Shown here: piece by piece, positions 14,839-22,868 of the stretch
How positions within the stretch are numbered: position 1 is the stretch's first letter
How the letters are laid out: every line of letters begins with the position of its first letter
Assembly: GCA_027487015.1 (NCBI GenBank)
Contig: JAIYEK010000176.1
Span: forward strand, 1-40,266
Direction of reading: 5' to 3'
Source: Erythrobacteraceae bacterium
GTDB taxonomy: Bacteria > Pseudomonadota > Alphaproteobacteria > Sphingomonadales > Sphingomonadaceae
Length of the DNA stretch: 40,266 bases
Position numbers and translations under genes: made by a program
The notes under the pieces: generated by a model
Told to the model about the DNA's origin: nothing
Databases searched by the model: none
Seen by the model: the letters and a program-made list of their open reading frames with translations, nothing else

Positions 14839-16106
14839 GCGCGCGCGGGTGGGCCGTGGCGGCGGCGCTTGTCGCGGCGTTTGCGTCACCGGCGCTGGCC
14901 GATCCTGAGCCCGACCCTGCGGCTCCTCCCGCCATCCGGCTGTCGGGGGAGCTACGCGAGCGGGTGACGTGGCAATCGGCGCTCGCCTTCGACAGCGCGG
15001 ACCCGGACGCGGGCCTGTTCTGGACCCAGCGGGTGGCGCTCGCCGCAGACGCCGAGATCGCGCCTGTGGTGCGAGTGCGCGCAGCGCTGGTCAGCGCGCT
15101 GATCGAGGGCAGCAACGAGCAGAGCCCGGCCGAACGCAATGTGCTCGATCTGCAGGAAGCCTTCGTCGAACTCGGCCCCGAGACGGCGTTCTTGCGGATC
15201 GGGCGGCAGGAAATCCGCTTGGGCTCGCAGCGACTGATCGCGGTGCGCGACGGGACGACGGTGCGCCGCACATGGGACGGGGTGCGCGGCCATGCGAGCT
15301 TCGGCAAGGTGACCCTCGATGCCTTCGCGCTCAGGCTGGTCGCGGTGCGGCCCGAGGGCGTCTTCAATGACGGCCGCAATGAGGGCCGCGATCTCGCCGG
15401 ACTTCAAGCAAGCTTTCCCGCCCCACTCGGCAGCCTCGATGCCTATTGGCTCTACACCGAAACCAGCGCGCGCAGCACCATCGAGGGCACCGGAAACGAC
15501 CGCCGCCACTCGCTCGGCCTGCGCGCTCACGGAGAAGCGCGCGGGTGGTTCTGGGACTGGGAAGCGGTCTATCAGACCGGCCGCTTCGCGCGCGGCGATA
15601 TCGCCGCATGGACCCTCGCCACCAAGGCCGGCCATCGCTGGGATGATCGCCCGTGGCAGCCCGAAGTGATGCTGTCGGCCAACATCGCCTCGGGCGACGG
15701 CGATCCCGGTGACGGCACCTTTCGCACCTTCAACGCGCTCTATCCCAATGCCAGCTACTTTTCGGAGAATGCCGTCCTCGGCCCCTCGAACTTCTTCAAC
15801 CTCCATCCCTACGTGACGGTGCGCCCGCGCGAGGACCTTACGGTGGGCCTCGACCTCAACCTGTATTGGCGGCTCAGCCGCGCCGACGGCGTCTACAATC
15901 CGCAAGGGGGGCTGATCCGCGCACCCGGCGGCTCGGACAAGCGCTTTGCCGACGCGGCGCTCTCGGGCGTGGTCGAATGGACCCCGCGCGATGGCGTGCT
16001 CGTCAGCCTCGTCGCCACCCGCTCGCAGCCTCAAGGCTTCCTCCGGGCGACCGGCCCCGCCAACCCGTCCGATTTTGTCGAAGCGACGCTGCAATTCACC
16101 TTCTGA
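14802..16106 (+). CDS. Alginate-export-family outer-membrane porin
   Basis: About 434 residues. A signal peptide (WAVAAALVAAFASPALA before DPEP) is followed by alternating amphipathic strands with many aromatic girdle residues, ending in the terminal Phe of a beta-barrel (FVEATLQFTF). Motifs FLRIGRQEIRLGSQR and RRTWDGVRG match the alginate_export/AlgE-like family found in many proteobacteria, where substrates are often not alginate. The start is uncertain: no ATG fits. The GTG at 14802 lies 37 bases inside dps, and a GTG at 14856 would leave a minimal signal peptide. No alginate biosynthesis genes are visible. Confidence 0.85.
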   Translation: MVHRGAPRPRRLSARGWAVAAALVAAFASPALADPEPDPAAPPAIRLSGELRERVTWQSALAFDSADPDAGLFWTQRVALAADAEIAPVVRVRAALVSALIEGSNEQSPAERNVLDLQEAFVELGPETAFLRIGRQEIRLGSQRLIAVRDGTTVRRTWDGVRGHASFGKVTLDAFALRLVAVRPEGVFNDGRNEGRDLAGLQASFPAPLGSLDAYWLYTETSARSTIEGTGNDRRHSLGLRAHGEARGWFWDWEAVYQTGRFARGDIAAWTLATKAGHRWDDRPWQPEVMLSANIASGDGDPGDGTFRTFNALYPNASYFSENAVLGPSNFFNLHPYVTVRPREDLTVGLDLNLYWRLSRADGVYNPQGGLIRAPGGSDKRFADAALSGVVEWTPRDGVLVSLVATRSQPQGFLRATGPANPSDFVEATLQFTF

Positions 16107-16144
16107 CCGCCTATCTTGCCGCCCAACCCAAGGAGCACACCGCC

Positions 16145-17023
16145 ATGATCGAACGCATTATCACCAAACGCACCCATGATCTGGGCGGCGGCTTCGAAGT
16201 CGGGCGGGTGCTGCCGTTCCACGCGCGGCGAATGGTCGGGCCCTATATCTTCTTCGACCACATCGGTCCGGTCGACCTTGCCCCAGGCATCCCGCAGAGC
16301 CTCGACGTGCGCCCGCATCCGCATATCGGGCTCGCGACCGTGACCTACCTGTTCGACGGCGCGCTGACCCACCGCGACAGCCTCGGCTACCATCAGGAAA
16401 TCCGCCCGGGGGAGGTCAACTGGATGATCGCCGGGAGCGGCATCACCCATTCGGAGCGGTTCGAATATGCCCGCGCGCACGGCGCGCACATGCACGGCAT
16501 TCAGGCCTGGGTCGCGCTGCCGGAGGATGCCGAGGAGACCGATCCCGCTTTCTCGCACCATGCCGGAGCGGAGCTACCCGCGTGGGACGAGCCGGGCCTC
16601 ACCGGCCGGCTGATCGCGGGAGAGCTTGAAGGCATGCGCGCGGACACTCCGGTCCATTCGCCGCAGTTCTATGCGCATTGGCAGATGCAGCCGGGCACGC
16701 GGCGGGTGCTGCCTGCGGCCTATACCGAGCGCGCGGTCTATGTCGCGGCAGGCGCGGCGGAGGTCGCGGGCGAGGCCTTGAGCGCGGGGATGATGGCGGT
16801 GCTCGCTCCGGGCGCCGATGTGCCGGTGGTCGCGCAATCCGAGGCAACCGTGATGGTGCTCGGCGGCGAGCCGGTCGGCGAGCGCTTCATGTTCTGGAAC
16901 TTCGTCTCCTCGAGGAAGGACCGCATCGCGCAAGCCGCGGAGGACTGGAAGGCAGGGCGGATGAAGCTGCCCGATGAAGACAGCCTCGAATTCACCCCGC
17001 TGCCCGAATTCAAGGGGCTGTGA
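16145..17023 (+). CDS. Pirin-family protein
   Basis: 292 residues, bicupin. The N-terminal cupin holds the metal ligands H58, H60 (RPHPHIGL), H102 and E104 (GSGITHSE), which are conserved in human pirin and in quercetinase-like YhhW. Pirins act as iron-dependent quercetin dioxygenases or redox-sensitive regulators in the cytoplasm. The ATG at 16145 has AAGGAG 10-15 bases upstream. The following acetyltransferase gene overlaps or nearly overlaps the stop, so they form an operon. Confidence 0.93.
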   Translation: MIERIITKRTHDLGGGFEVGRVLPFHARRMVGPYIFFDHIGPVDLAPGIPQSLDVRPHPHIGLATVTYLFDGALTHRDSLGYHQEIRPGEVNWMIAGSGITHSERFEYARAHGAHMHGIQAWVALPEDAEETDPAFSHHAGAELPAWDEPGLTGRLIAGELEGMRADTPVHSPQFYAHWQMQPGTRRVLPAAYTERAVYVAAGAAEVAGEALSAGMMAVLAPGADVPVVAQSEATVMVLGGEPVGERFMFWNFVSSRKDRIAQAAEDWKAGRMKLPDEDSLEFTPLPEFKGL

Positions 17024-17028
17024 CCGCC

Positions 17029-17358
17029 ATGTCCGAGATCACCATCCGCTTGGACGACCGCGGCCGGAAAGGCCGCTACATCGCCACGGTCGAAGGCCGC
17101 GAGGGGGAGGCCTATATCGCCTTCACCCACCGCGAGGAGGGCGTGATCAGCGCCGACCACACCATCGCGACCGACAGCCTCAAGGGCTCGGGCGCGGCCT
17201 TCGCGCTGGTCGAATATCTGGTCGCCGACGCCCGCGCGCGCGGGTTCAAGGTGCTGCCGCTGTGCCCCTATGTCCGCGCGCAATACAAGAAACACCCCGA
17301 ATGGGCCGACGCCTTCACCGTGCCCCCCGAATGGGAACCGGACCCCGCCTCAGCCTGA
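17029..17358 (+). CDS. YjdJ-type small GNAT N-acetyltransferase
   Basis: 109 residues, the length of the minimal GNAT_acetyltr_2 (YjdJ) family. The motif ADHTIATDSLKGSGAAFALVEYL corresponds to the family's short CoA-binding helix, and it is followed by the characteristic LPLCPYVRAQYKKHPEW (positions read within 45-100). The substrate is unknown for the family. The ATG at 17029 is preferred; an in-frame GTG at 17020 overlaps the pirin stop by 4 bases and is a plausible coupled start. Confidence 0.85.
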   Translation: MSEITIRLDDRGRKGRYIATVEGREGEAYIAFTHREEGVISADHTIATDSLKGSGAAFALVEYLVADARARGFKVLPLCPYVRAQYKKHPEWADAFTVPPEWEPDPASA

Positions 17359-17498
17359 GGCCCGCCCGGAGGCTGTGCGCGGGGCGCCTCGGGCCAAAAG
17401 CGCAATTTCGGTCCACTGGCCGCAAGCCCTGCGGCGCGAGGCGCTGCGCGCACGACTAGGTTGCCCGGCGACACCCCAAGCCAGAGGATCCTCGTCCC

Positions 17499-18155
17499 AT
17501 GCCCACCGCTACCGCCACCGCCGGCTCCAGCCTGCTCACCCCTGCCGATCACCTGCTGGTCATGATCGACCACCAATCGCAGATGAGCTTTGCCACCAAG
17601 TCGATCGACGCGATCATGCTGCGCAACAACGCCGCGCTGGTCAGCAATGCCGCCCGCATCTTCGGCGTGGCGACGATCCTCACCACGGTCGCCGAGAAGT
17701 CCTTCTCCGGCCCGATCTATGACGAGATCAAGCGCGAATTCCCCGGCCATGACATGATCGACCGCACGACGATGAACTGCTGGGAAGACGAGAACGTCAT
17801 CACCGCGGTCAACGCCTCGGGCAAGGGCCGCATCGTGCTCGCGGGCCTGTGGACCAGCGTGTGCATCGTCGGCCCGGCGCTCTCGGCGATCGACCAGGGC
17901 TTCGAGGTCTATGTCATCGCCGATGCCTGCGGCGACGTCAGCGACGAGGCGCACGAGCGCGCGATGGAGCGCATGGTGCAGGCCGGCGCGCGGCCGATGA
18001 CCTCGCTGCAATACATGCTGGAGCTGCAACGCGATTGGGCGCGGCACGAGACCTATGACGCCGTCACCCACGCCGCGATGGCATTCGGCGGGGCTTACGG
18101 CCTCGGCCTGATCTACGCCAAGACCATCCTCGGCGCCGACGCGCACGAGGGCTGA
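17499..18155 (+). CDS. Isochorismatase-family (YcaC-like) cysteine hydrolase
   Basis: 218 residues. D24 in VMIDHQ and the nucleophile C122 in LAGLWTSVCIVGPAL match the isochorismatase-like fold. The long C-terminal extension after the core is typical of YcaC-type proteins. The third catalytic residue (Lys) could not be assigned: the position where YcaC has its conserved loop reads IDRTTMN here. Substrates are likely small amides or similar molecules. A 13-base-pair hairpin lies between its stop and the XapX gene, but homologous neighbourhoods often keep isochorismatase and amidohydrolase genes together. Confidence 0.88.
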   Translation: MPTATATAGSSLLTPADHLLVMIDHQSQMSFATKSIDAIMLRNNAALVSNAARIFGVATILTTVAEKSFSGPIYDEIKREFPGHDMIDRTTMNCWEDENVITAVNASGKGRIVLAGLWTSVCIVGPALSAIDQGFEVYVIADACGDVSDEAHERAMERMVQAGARPMTSLQYMLELQRDWARHETYDAVTHAAMAFGGAYGLGLIYAKTILGADAHEG

Positions 18156-18222
18156 GGAGGCTGTCCGCCATCTCCCCCCGCCGCAGCCCACCTCCCGTGA
18201 CCCCGGGGACAGGCTGCGCGCC

Positions 18223-18256
18223 GGGCCGGCCGCCCTTCCCCAGGGGCGGCCGGCCC
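18223..18256 (+). terminator. Strong GC-rich hairpin (terminator or attenuator)
   Basis: GGGCCGGCCGCCC (18223-18235) pairs over 13 bases with GGGCGGCCGGCCC (18244-18256) around an 8-base loop. It is followed only by TTCCTC, so a rho-independent U-tract is weak. It separates the hydrolase gene (ends 18155) from the XapX-amidohydrolase operon (starts 18283). Confidence 0.6.
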
Positions 18257-18282
18257 TTCCTCGCCTGCCAAGGAGCCTCGCG

Positions 18283-18546
18283 ATGAAACCCTATCTTGCC
18301 GCGCTGGGTGCCGGATTGCTGGTGGGGATCGTCTACAGCCTGCTCAATGTCCGCTCGCCCGCGCCGCCGGTGATCGCGCTGGTCGGCTTGCTCGGGATCC
18401 TGCTGGGCGAGCAGATCGTGCCCTTGGCGAAGCGCCTGTGGAACGGCCACCCGGACGTGGTCGCCGAAACCCGCGCGGACTGCGCCGAGCATATCCTCGG
18501 CCCCCTCCCCGCCCGTGCCGGGCTGAGGGACGAGAAGGACGCATGA
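18283..18546 (+). CDS. XapX-domain small membrane protein
   Basis: 87 residues. The first 50 make up the XapX domain: two hydrophobic helices around YSLLNVRSPAPPVIALVGLLG (split as YSLLNVRSPAPP and VIALVGLLG) and GEQIVP. AAGGAG lies just upstream of the ATG. Its TGA overlaps the amidohydrolase ATG (18543-18546). XapX proteins have no known activity but recur beside amidohydrolases and isochorismatase-like enzymes, as here. Confidence 0.88.
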   Translation: MKPYLAALGAGLLVGIVYSLLNVRSPAPPVIALVGLLGILLGEQIVPLAKRLWNGHPDVVAETRADCAEHILGPLPARAGLRDEKDA

Positions 18547-20492
18547 TCGACCGCCGCACCGTCAATGCGGGACTTGCGCTCGCAGGGCTCGCGCCGCTGT
18601 TCAAAGGATCGCCGATGCACGCCGCCGAAACGAGAGCCGACACGATCCTCGTGAACGGCAAGTTCACCACTCTCGACCGCGCCAACCCCGCGCCCGAAGC
18701 CGTTGCGATCTCCGGCAATCGCTTTGCCGCCGTGGGCACGCGGGCCGAGGTGATGGCGCTCGCCGGGCCGGACACCAAGGTGATCGACCTTGGCGGGCGG
18801 CGGGTGATCCCGGGGCTCGCCGACAATCACATCCACATCATCCGCGGCGGGCTCAACTACAACATGGAGCTGCGCTGGGACGGGCTCACCAGCCTGTCGG
18901 ATGCGATGGCGATGCTGCGGGCGCAGGTCGCAAGAACGCCCGCGCCACAATGGGTGCGCGTGGTTGGCGGCTTTTCCGAACACCAGTTCGCCGAGAAGCG
19001 CCTGCCGACCCTCGACGAGATCAACGCCGCCGCGCCGGACACGCCGGTGTTCATCCTCCACCTCTATGACCGCGCGTTGATGAACGCCGCGGCCCTGCGC
19101 GCGGTGGGCTATACGAAGGACACGCCCAACCCGCCCGGCGGCGAGATCCAGCGCGATGCCAGCGGCAACCCCACAGGGCTGCTGATCGCCTCGCCCAATG
19201 CCGGGATCCTCTATTCGACGCTGGCCAAGGGGCCGAAACTGCCGTTCGAATACCAGCTCAATTCCACCCGGCACTTCATGCGCGATCTCAACCGGCTCGG
19301 CGTCACCAGCGTGATTGACGCCGGGGGAGGCTTCCAAAACTACCCCGACGACTATGCCGTGATCGAACAACTGCATGCCGACGACCAGCTGACGGTGCGC
19401 ATCGCTTACAACCTCTTCACCCAGAAAGCGGGCGAGGAGAAGGAGGACTTCCTGCGCTGGACCTCGACAGCCAAATACCACCAGGGCGACGACTATTTCC
19501 GCCTCAATGGCGCGGGCGAGATGCTGGTCTTCTCCGCCGCCGACTTCGAAGACTTCCGCATGCCGCGCCCCGACATGCCGGCGGAGATGGAAGGCGATCT
19601 CGAAGGCGTGATCCGCATCCTCGCGCAGAACCGCTGGCCGTGGCGGCTGCACGCGACTTACGATGAGACCATCACCCGCGCTCTGGATGTGTTCGAAAAG
19701 GTCAACCGCGACATCCCCTTGGACGGCATCCACTGGTTCTTCGACCACGCCGAGACGATCAGCGAACGCTCGATTGACCGCGTCGCGGCCTTGGGCGGCG
19801 GGATCGCGTTCCAGCACCGCATGGCCTATCAGGGCGAGTACTTCGTCGAACGCTACGGCGCCCGGGCAGCCGAAGCCACGCCGCCCTTCAAGCGGGTGCT
19901 GGAGGCGGGGGTGAAGACCTCGGCCGGGACCGATGCGACCCGGGTTGCCTCCTATGATCCATGGGTTTCCCTCAGCTGGCTGGTGACCGGCAAGACATTG
20001 GGCGGAACCGGGCTCTACCCGCAACGCAATCTTCTCGACCGCGAGACGGCGCTGAGGATGTGGACCGAGAACACCACCTGGTTCTCGAACGAGGAGGGCA
20101 AGAAGGGCCGGATCGAAGCCGGAATGCTCGCCGACCTCGCGGTGCTCGACCGCGATTATTTCACCGTGCCGGGGGACGAGGTTCGCCAGATCGCCTCGGT
20201 GCTCACCATCGTCGATGGCAAGCCGGTTTACGGCGCCGAAGGGTTCGAGGGCCTCGCCCCGCCGCTGCCGCCCGCGATGCCCGACTGGTCGCCGGTGAAC
20301 GTCTACGGCGGCTACAACAAGACCGCACCCGAGGCCGCCACGCTGGCGAAGGTCGCGGCGTCGTCATGCGGCTGTGCCACGACCTGCGGGGTGCACGGCC
20401 ACGATCACGCAAAAAGTTGGGGAGCGGGCCTGCCGGTCGGCGATCTCAAGAGCTTCTGGGGCGCGCTCGGCTGCGCGTGCTGGGCGGTGTGA
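18543..20492 (+). CDS. YtcJ-type amidohydrolase with metal-binding-like C-terminal tail
   Basis: 649 residues. The N-terminus has a twin-arginine-like sequence (DRRTVNAGLALAGLAP), so Tat export is possible. The amidohydrolase_3 core shows ADNHIHI (metal ligands H96, H98), a later GTDATR and a closing ADLAVLDRDYF strand. Residues 607-649 are an unusual tail rich in Cys and His: C609, C611, C615, H618, H620, H622, C644, C646, ending CACWAV. The tail could bind a metal or form disulfides after export. The substrate is unknown (the family hydrolyses amides, carbamates and similar bonds). It is coupled to XapX upstream, and DoxX starts 2 bases after its stop. Confidence 0.88.
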   Translation: MIDRRTVNAGLALAGLAPLFKGSPMHAAETRADTILVNGKFTTLDRANPAPEAVAISGNRFAAVGTRAEVMALAGPDTKVIDLGGRRVIPGLADNHIHIIRGGLNYNMELRWDGLTSLSDAMAMLRAQVARTPAPQWVRVVGGFSEHQFAEKRLPTLDEINAAAPDTPVFILHLYDRALMNAAALRAVGYTKDTPNPPGGEIQRDASGNPTGLLIASPNAGILYSTLAKGPKLPFEYQLNSTRHFMRDLNRLGVTSVIDAGGGFQNYPDDYAVIEQLHADDQLTVRIAYNLFTQKAGEEKEDFLRWTSTAKYHQGDDYFRLNGAGEMLVFSAADFEDFRMPRPDMPAEMEGDLEGVIRILAQNRWPWRLHATYDETITRALDVFEKVNRDIPLDGIHWFFDHAETISERSIDRVAALGGGIAFQHRMAYQGEYFVERYGARAAEATPPFKRVLEAGVKTSAGTDATRVASYDPWVSLSWLVTGKTLGGTGLYPQRNLLDRETALRMWTENTTWFSNEEGKKGRIEAGMLADLAVLDRDYFTVPGDEVRQIASVLTIVDGKPVYGAEGFEGLAPPLPPAMPDWSPVNVYGGYNKTAPEAATLAKVAASSCGCATTCGVHGHDHAKSWGAGLPVGDLKSFWGALGCACWAV

Positions 20493-20494
20493 GG

Positions 20495-20878
20495 ATGCTG
20501 CTGCTGCTCGCTCGCTTGGCGCTCGCCTCGCCCTTCCTGTTCAGCGGGATCACCAAGGCTTTGGACTTCGCAGGGGCGACCGGCGAGGTGCGCGCGCTGA
20601 CCGGGCTCGACCCCGCCTCGCCTCTGGCAGCGCCGCTTGCCGCGCTGGTGATCGCGGTGCAACTCGGCGGATCGGCGCTGCTGCTTGCGAAGGGCCGCGC
20701 GGTGTGGCTCGGCGCCGCGCTGCTCGCCGCCTTCACTCTCGCCGCGACGCTGGTGGCGCATGATTTCTGGAACAAGCCCGAAGGCGCCGCCTTGCGCGAT
20801 GCGACCACTTTCCTCGAGCACATGGGCCTCATCGCGGGCCTCGGCCTTGCAGCCCTGATCGCGGGACGCAAGCCGTGA
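20495..20878 (+). CDS. DoxX-family membrane protein
   Basis: 127 residues with four hydrophobic helices. LLLARLALASPFLFSGITKAL at the start and HDFWNKPE before the last helix are typical DoxX features. DoxX proteins are small quinone- or thiol-redox-associated membrane proteins. The gene starts 2 bases after the amidohydrolase stop, and its own TGA overlaps the GTG of the next gene. Confidence 0.87.
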   Translation: MLLLLARLALASPFLFSGITKALDFAGATGEVRALTGLDPASPLAAPLAALVIAVQLGGSALLLAKGRAVWLGAALLAAFTLAATLVAHDFWNKPEGAALRDATTFLEHMGLIAGLGLAALIAGRKP

Positions 20879-21558
20879 GCGAGCCACTGCCCGCCGCCCC
20901 TCCCGCGATATTGCCCGGTCTAGCGAGCCTCCTCGCCTTCCTCGCCGGCTTCGTCGACACCGCCGCCTTCATCCACATGGGCGGCCTGTTCGTCGCCCAT
21001 GTCACCGGCAACTTCGTGCTGCTCGGCGCAGCGCTGGCGACCGGCGGCGCAGTCGGCGAGAAGGGGCCCGAGGTGCTGCAACTCGCCGCCCTGCCGATTT
21101 TCTTCACCGCCGCCATGCTGACCGGCGCGCTCGCCGCGCGGCTGACGGCGACGCGCGGCCTTGCTGTCATCCTGTGGAGCGCCGCGCTGCTGACCGCAGG
21201 CGTGGCCGGAGCGAGCGCGTGGCTCGGCGCGGGGCCGTGGGACACCGCGAGCGCCGTGGTGCTGATCGCGGCGATGGGCATGCTCAACGCCGCGCACCGC
21301 CTCAACCCGGCGATGGGTCCGCCCTTTGCGCTGATGACCGGCAATGTCGCCGCTCTCGCAATCCGCACCGCGCAATTGCTGCACCTCGCGCCGCCGCCCG
21401 AAGGCCCGCCGAGCGGCATCGAGGCCAAGATGCTGCGCGCGGTGATCGGCTTCGCGCTTGGCTGTGCTTGCGGGGCGCTGGCACAGGTGTGGCTCGGCCT
21501 AGCTGCAGTGGGAATTCCGGCGCTGCTGCTTGCCGGGCGTCTGGTCTGGCCGAAGTGA
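20875..21558 (+). CDS. DUF1275 (YoaK-like) membrane protein
   Basis: 227 residues. The signature AFLAGFVDTAAFIHMGGLF...HVTGNFVLLG of DUF1275 is clear, with a second MTGNVAALA repeat later, and there are about six helices. The function is unknown; some members have been proposed as transporters. The GTG start at 20875 overlaps the DoxX stop by 4 bases (GTGA), making it the last gene of the XapX-amidohydrolase-DoxX operon. Confidence 0.9.
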   Translation: MSEPLPAAPPAILPGLASLLAFLAGFVDTAAFIHMGGLFVAHVTGNFVLLGAALATGGAVGEKGPEVLQLAALPIFFTAAMLTGALAARLTATRGLAVILWSAALLTAGVAGASAWLGAGPWDTASAVVLIAAMGMLNAAHRLNPAMGPPFALMTGNVAALAIRTAQLLHLAPPPEGPPSGIEAKMLRAVIGFALGCACGALAQVWLGLAAVGIPALLLAGRLVWPK

Positions 21559-21631
21559 GCGCCGAAGGTTCCCGGATTGCGCCGACGGTGCCGCGATTGC
21601 GCCCAAGGCGCGTATCTGAACATAAGTTGTC

Positions 21632-21646
21632 GTCCTGAGTAAGGAC
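21632..21646 (+). promoter_or_regulatory. Small inverted repeat upstream of the RND operon
   Basis: GTCCT-GAGTA-AGGAC is a perfect 5-base inverted repeat ending 16 bases before the first ATG of the efflux operon. It could be an operator or a leader hairpin. No promoter boxes were clear around it. Confidence 0.25.
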
Positions 21647-21662
21647 TCGTGCATTGGGGGCA

Positions 21663-22856
21663 ATGATGACGACGCCGAGAACTCTCCTGATCGCCGCCGC
21701 GCTGCTCGCCAGTGCCGCCTGTTCGCAGCAGACCCCGCCGGCGCCGCCTCCGCCCACGGTAGCCGTCGCCGCCCCGCTCCAGCGCTCGATCACCGATTGG
21801 GACGACTATGTCGGCCGCTTCGAGGCGATCGAGGATGTCGAGATCGTGCCCCGCGTTTCGGGCAACATCACCCGTGTCGCCTTCCGCGAGGGGCTGGCGG
21901 TCGGCAAGGGCCAGCTGCTCTACGAAATCGACCCGCGCCCGTTCCGCGCCGCGCTCGCCCAGGCCGAGGCCGAGGTGGCCCGCGCCCGAGCCAACGCCGC
22001 CGTCGCCGCAAGCGAGCTCGCCCGCGCCGCGACCCTGCTGCCCGACGAGGCGATCAGCAAGGAGGTCTACGAGCAGAAGCAGGCCGCCGCCAAGGCCGCG
22101 CAGGCCGCGCTCGGCGCCGCGCGCGCGGGCGCCAATGCGCGCCGGCTCGACCTCGGCTTCACGCAGGTCCGTGCTCCGGTGGCCGGCCGCGTCTCGGACC
22201 GGCGCGTTTCGCTCGGCGATTACGTCACCGCCGGGCAGACCGTGCTGACCCGCGTCGTTTCGGTCGATCCGATCTGGTTCACGTTTGACGGCGCGGAGAG
22301 CTTCTACCTCAAATATGTCCGCCAGGACGCGAGCGGCGAGCGGCAGTCCTCGCGCTATGCCCCCAATCCGGTCGAGATCCAGCTCGCCGACGAGGACGAC
22401 TACCGCTGGCGCGGCAAGATGGTGTTTGTCGACAACGCTGTCGATCCGCGCTCGGGGACGATCAAGGCGCGCGCTGAGATCGCCAACCCCGATGGCTTCC
22501 TCGTCCCCGGCCTGTTCGGCCGCGCGCGGCTGCTTGGCTCGGGCGCCTACACCGGACTGCTGGTGCCCGACGAGGCGGTCATCACTGACCAGACCCGCCG
22601 CGCGGTGTTCGTGCTGGGCAAGGACAACAAGGTCGAGATGCGCAATGTCGAACTCGGCCCAATGGTCGAGGGCCTGAGGGTGGTCCGAAGCGGCTTGAAG
22701 GCCGGCGACAAGGTGGTGCTTGATGGCCTCGCACGGCTTCAGCCGGGCGCGGTGGTCAGCCCCAAGCAAGGCGCGATCAAGCCGCGCGCGAAGAACTCCG
22801 CCCCCACCGCGCTACCCGTCACCGCGCCGCCGCCTGCCGAAGCCAAGACGCAGTAA
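21663..22856 (+). CDS. RND efflux periplasmic adaptor (membrane fusion) lipoprotein
   Basis: About 397 residues. A lipoprotein signal ends in LASAAC (Cys20). VEIVPRVSGNITRVAFREGLAV is the biotinyl-lipoyl-like half motif, followed by a helical hairpin rich in Ala/Glu (about 100-150) and by the second half motif VRAPVAGRVSDRRV. This matches AcrA/MexA-type adaptors linking the inner-membrane pump to the outer-membrane channel. Two tandem ATGs (21663, 21666) follow GGGGG; the second has better spacing. The pump gene starts 12 bases after the stop. No TetR repressor gene adjoins the operon. Confidence 0.94.
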   Translation: MMTTPRTLLIAAALLASAACSQQTPPAPPPPTVAVAAPLQRSITDWDDYVGRFEAIEDVEIVPRVSGNITRVAFREGLAVGKGQLLYEIDPRPFRAALAQAEAEVARARANAAVAASELARAATLLPDEAISKEVYEQKQAAAKAAQAALGAARAGANARRLDLGFTQVRAPVAGRVSDRRVSLGDYVTAGQTVLTRVVSVDPIWFTFDGAESFYLKYVRQDASGERQSSRYAPNPVEIQLADEDDYRWRGKMVFVDNAVDPRSGTIKARAEIANPDGFLVPGLFGRARLLGSGAYTGLLVPDEAVITDQTRRAVFVLGKDNKVEMRNVELGPMVEGLRVVRSGLKAGDKVVLDGLARLQPGAVVSPKQGAIKPRAKNSAPTALPVTAPPPAEAKTQ

Positions 22857-22868
22857 AAGGGCGGCGCG

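Noticed and set aside
14802-16106. Alginate biosynthesis locus
   Set aside because: Only the porin family member is present; there are no alg polymerase, epimerase or lyase genes around it.
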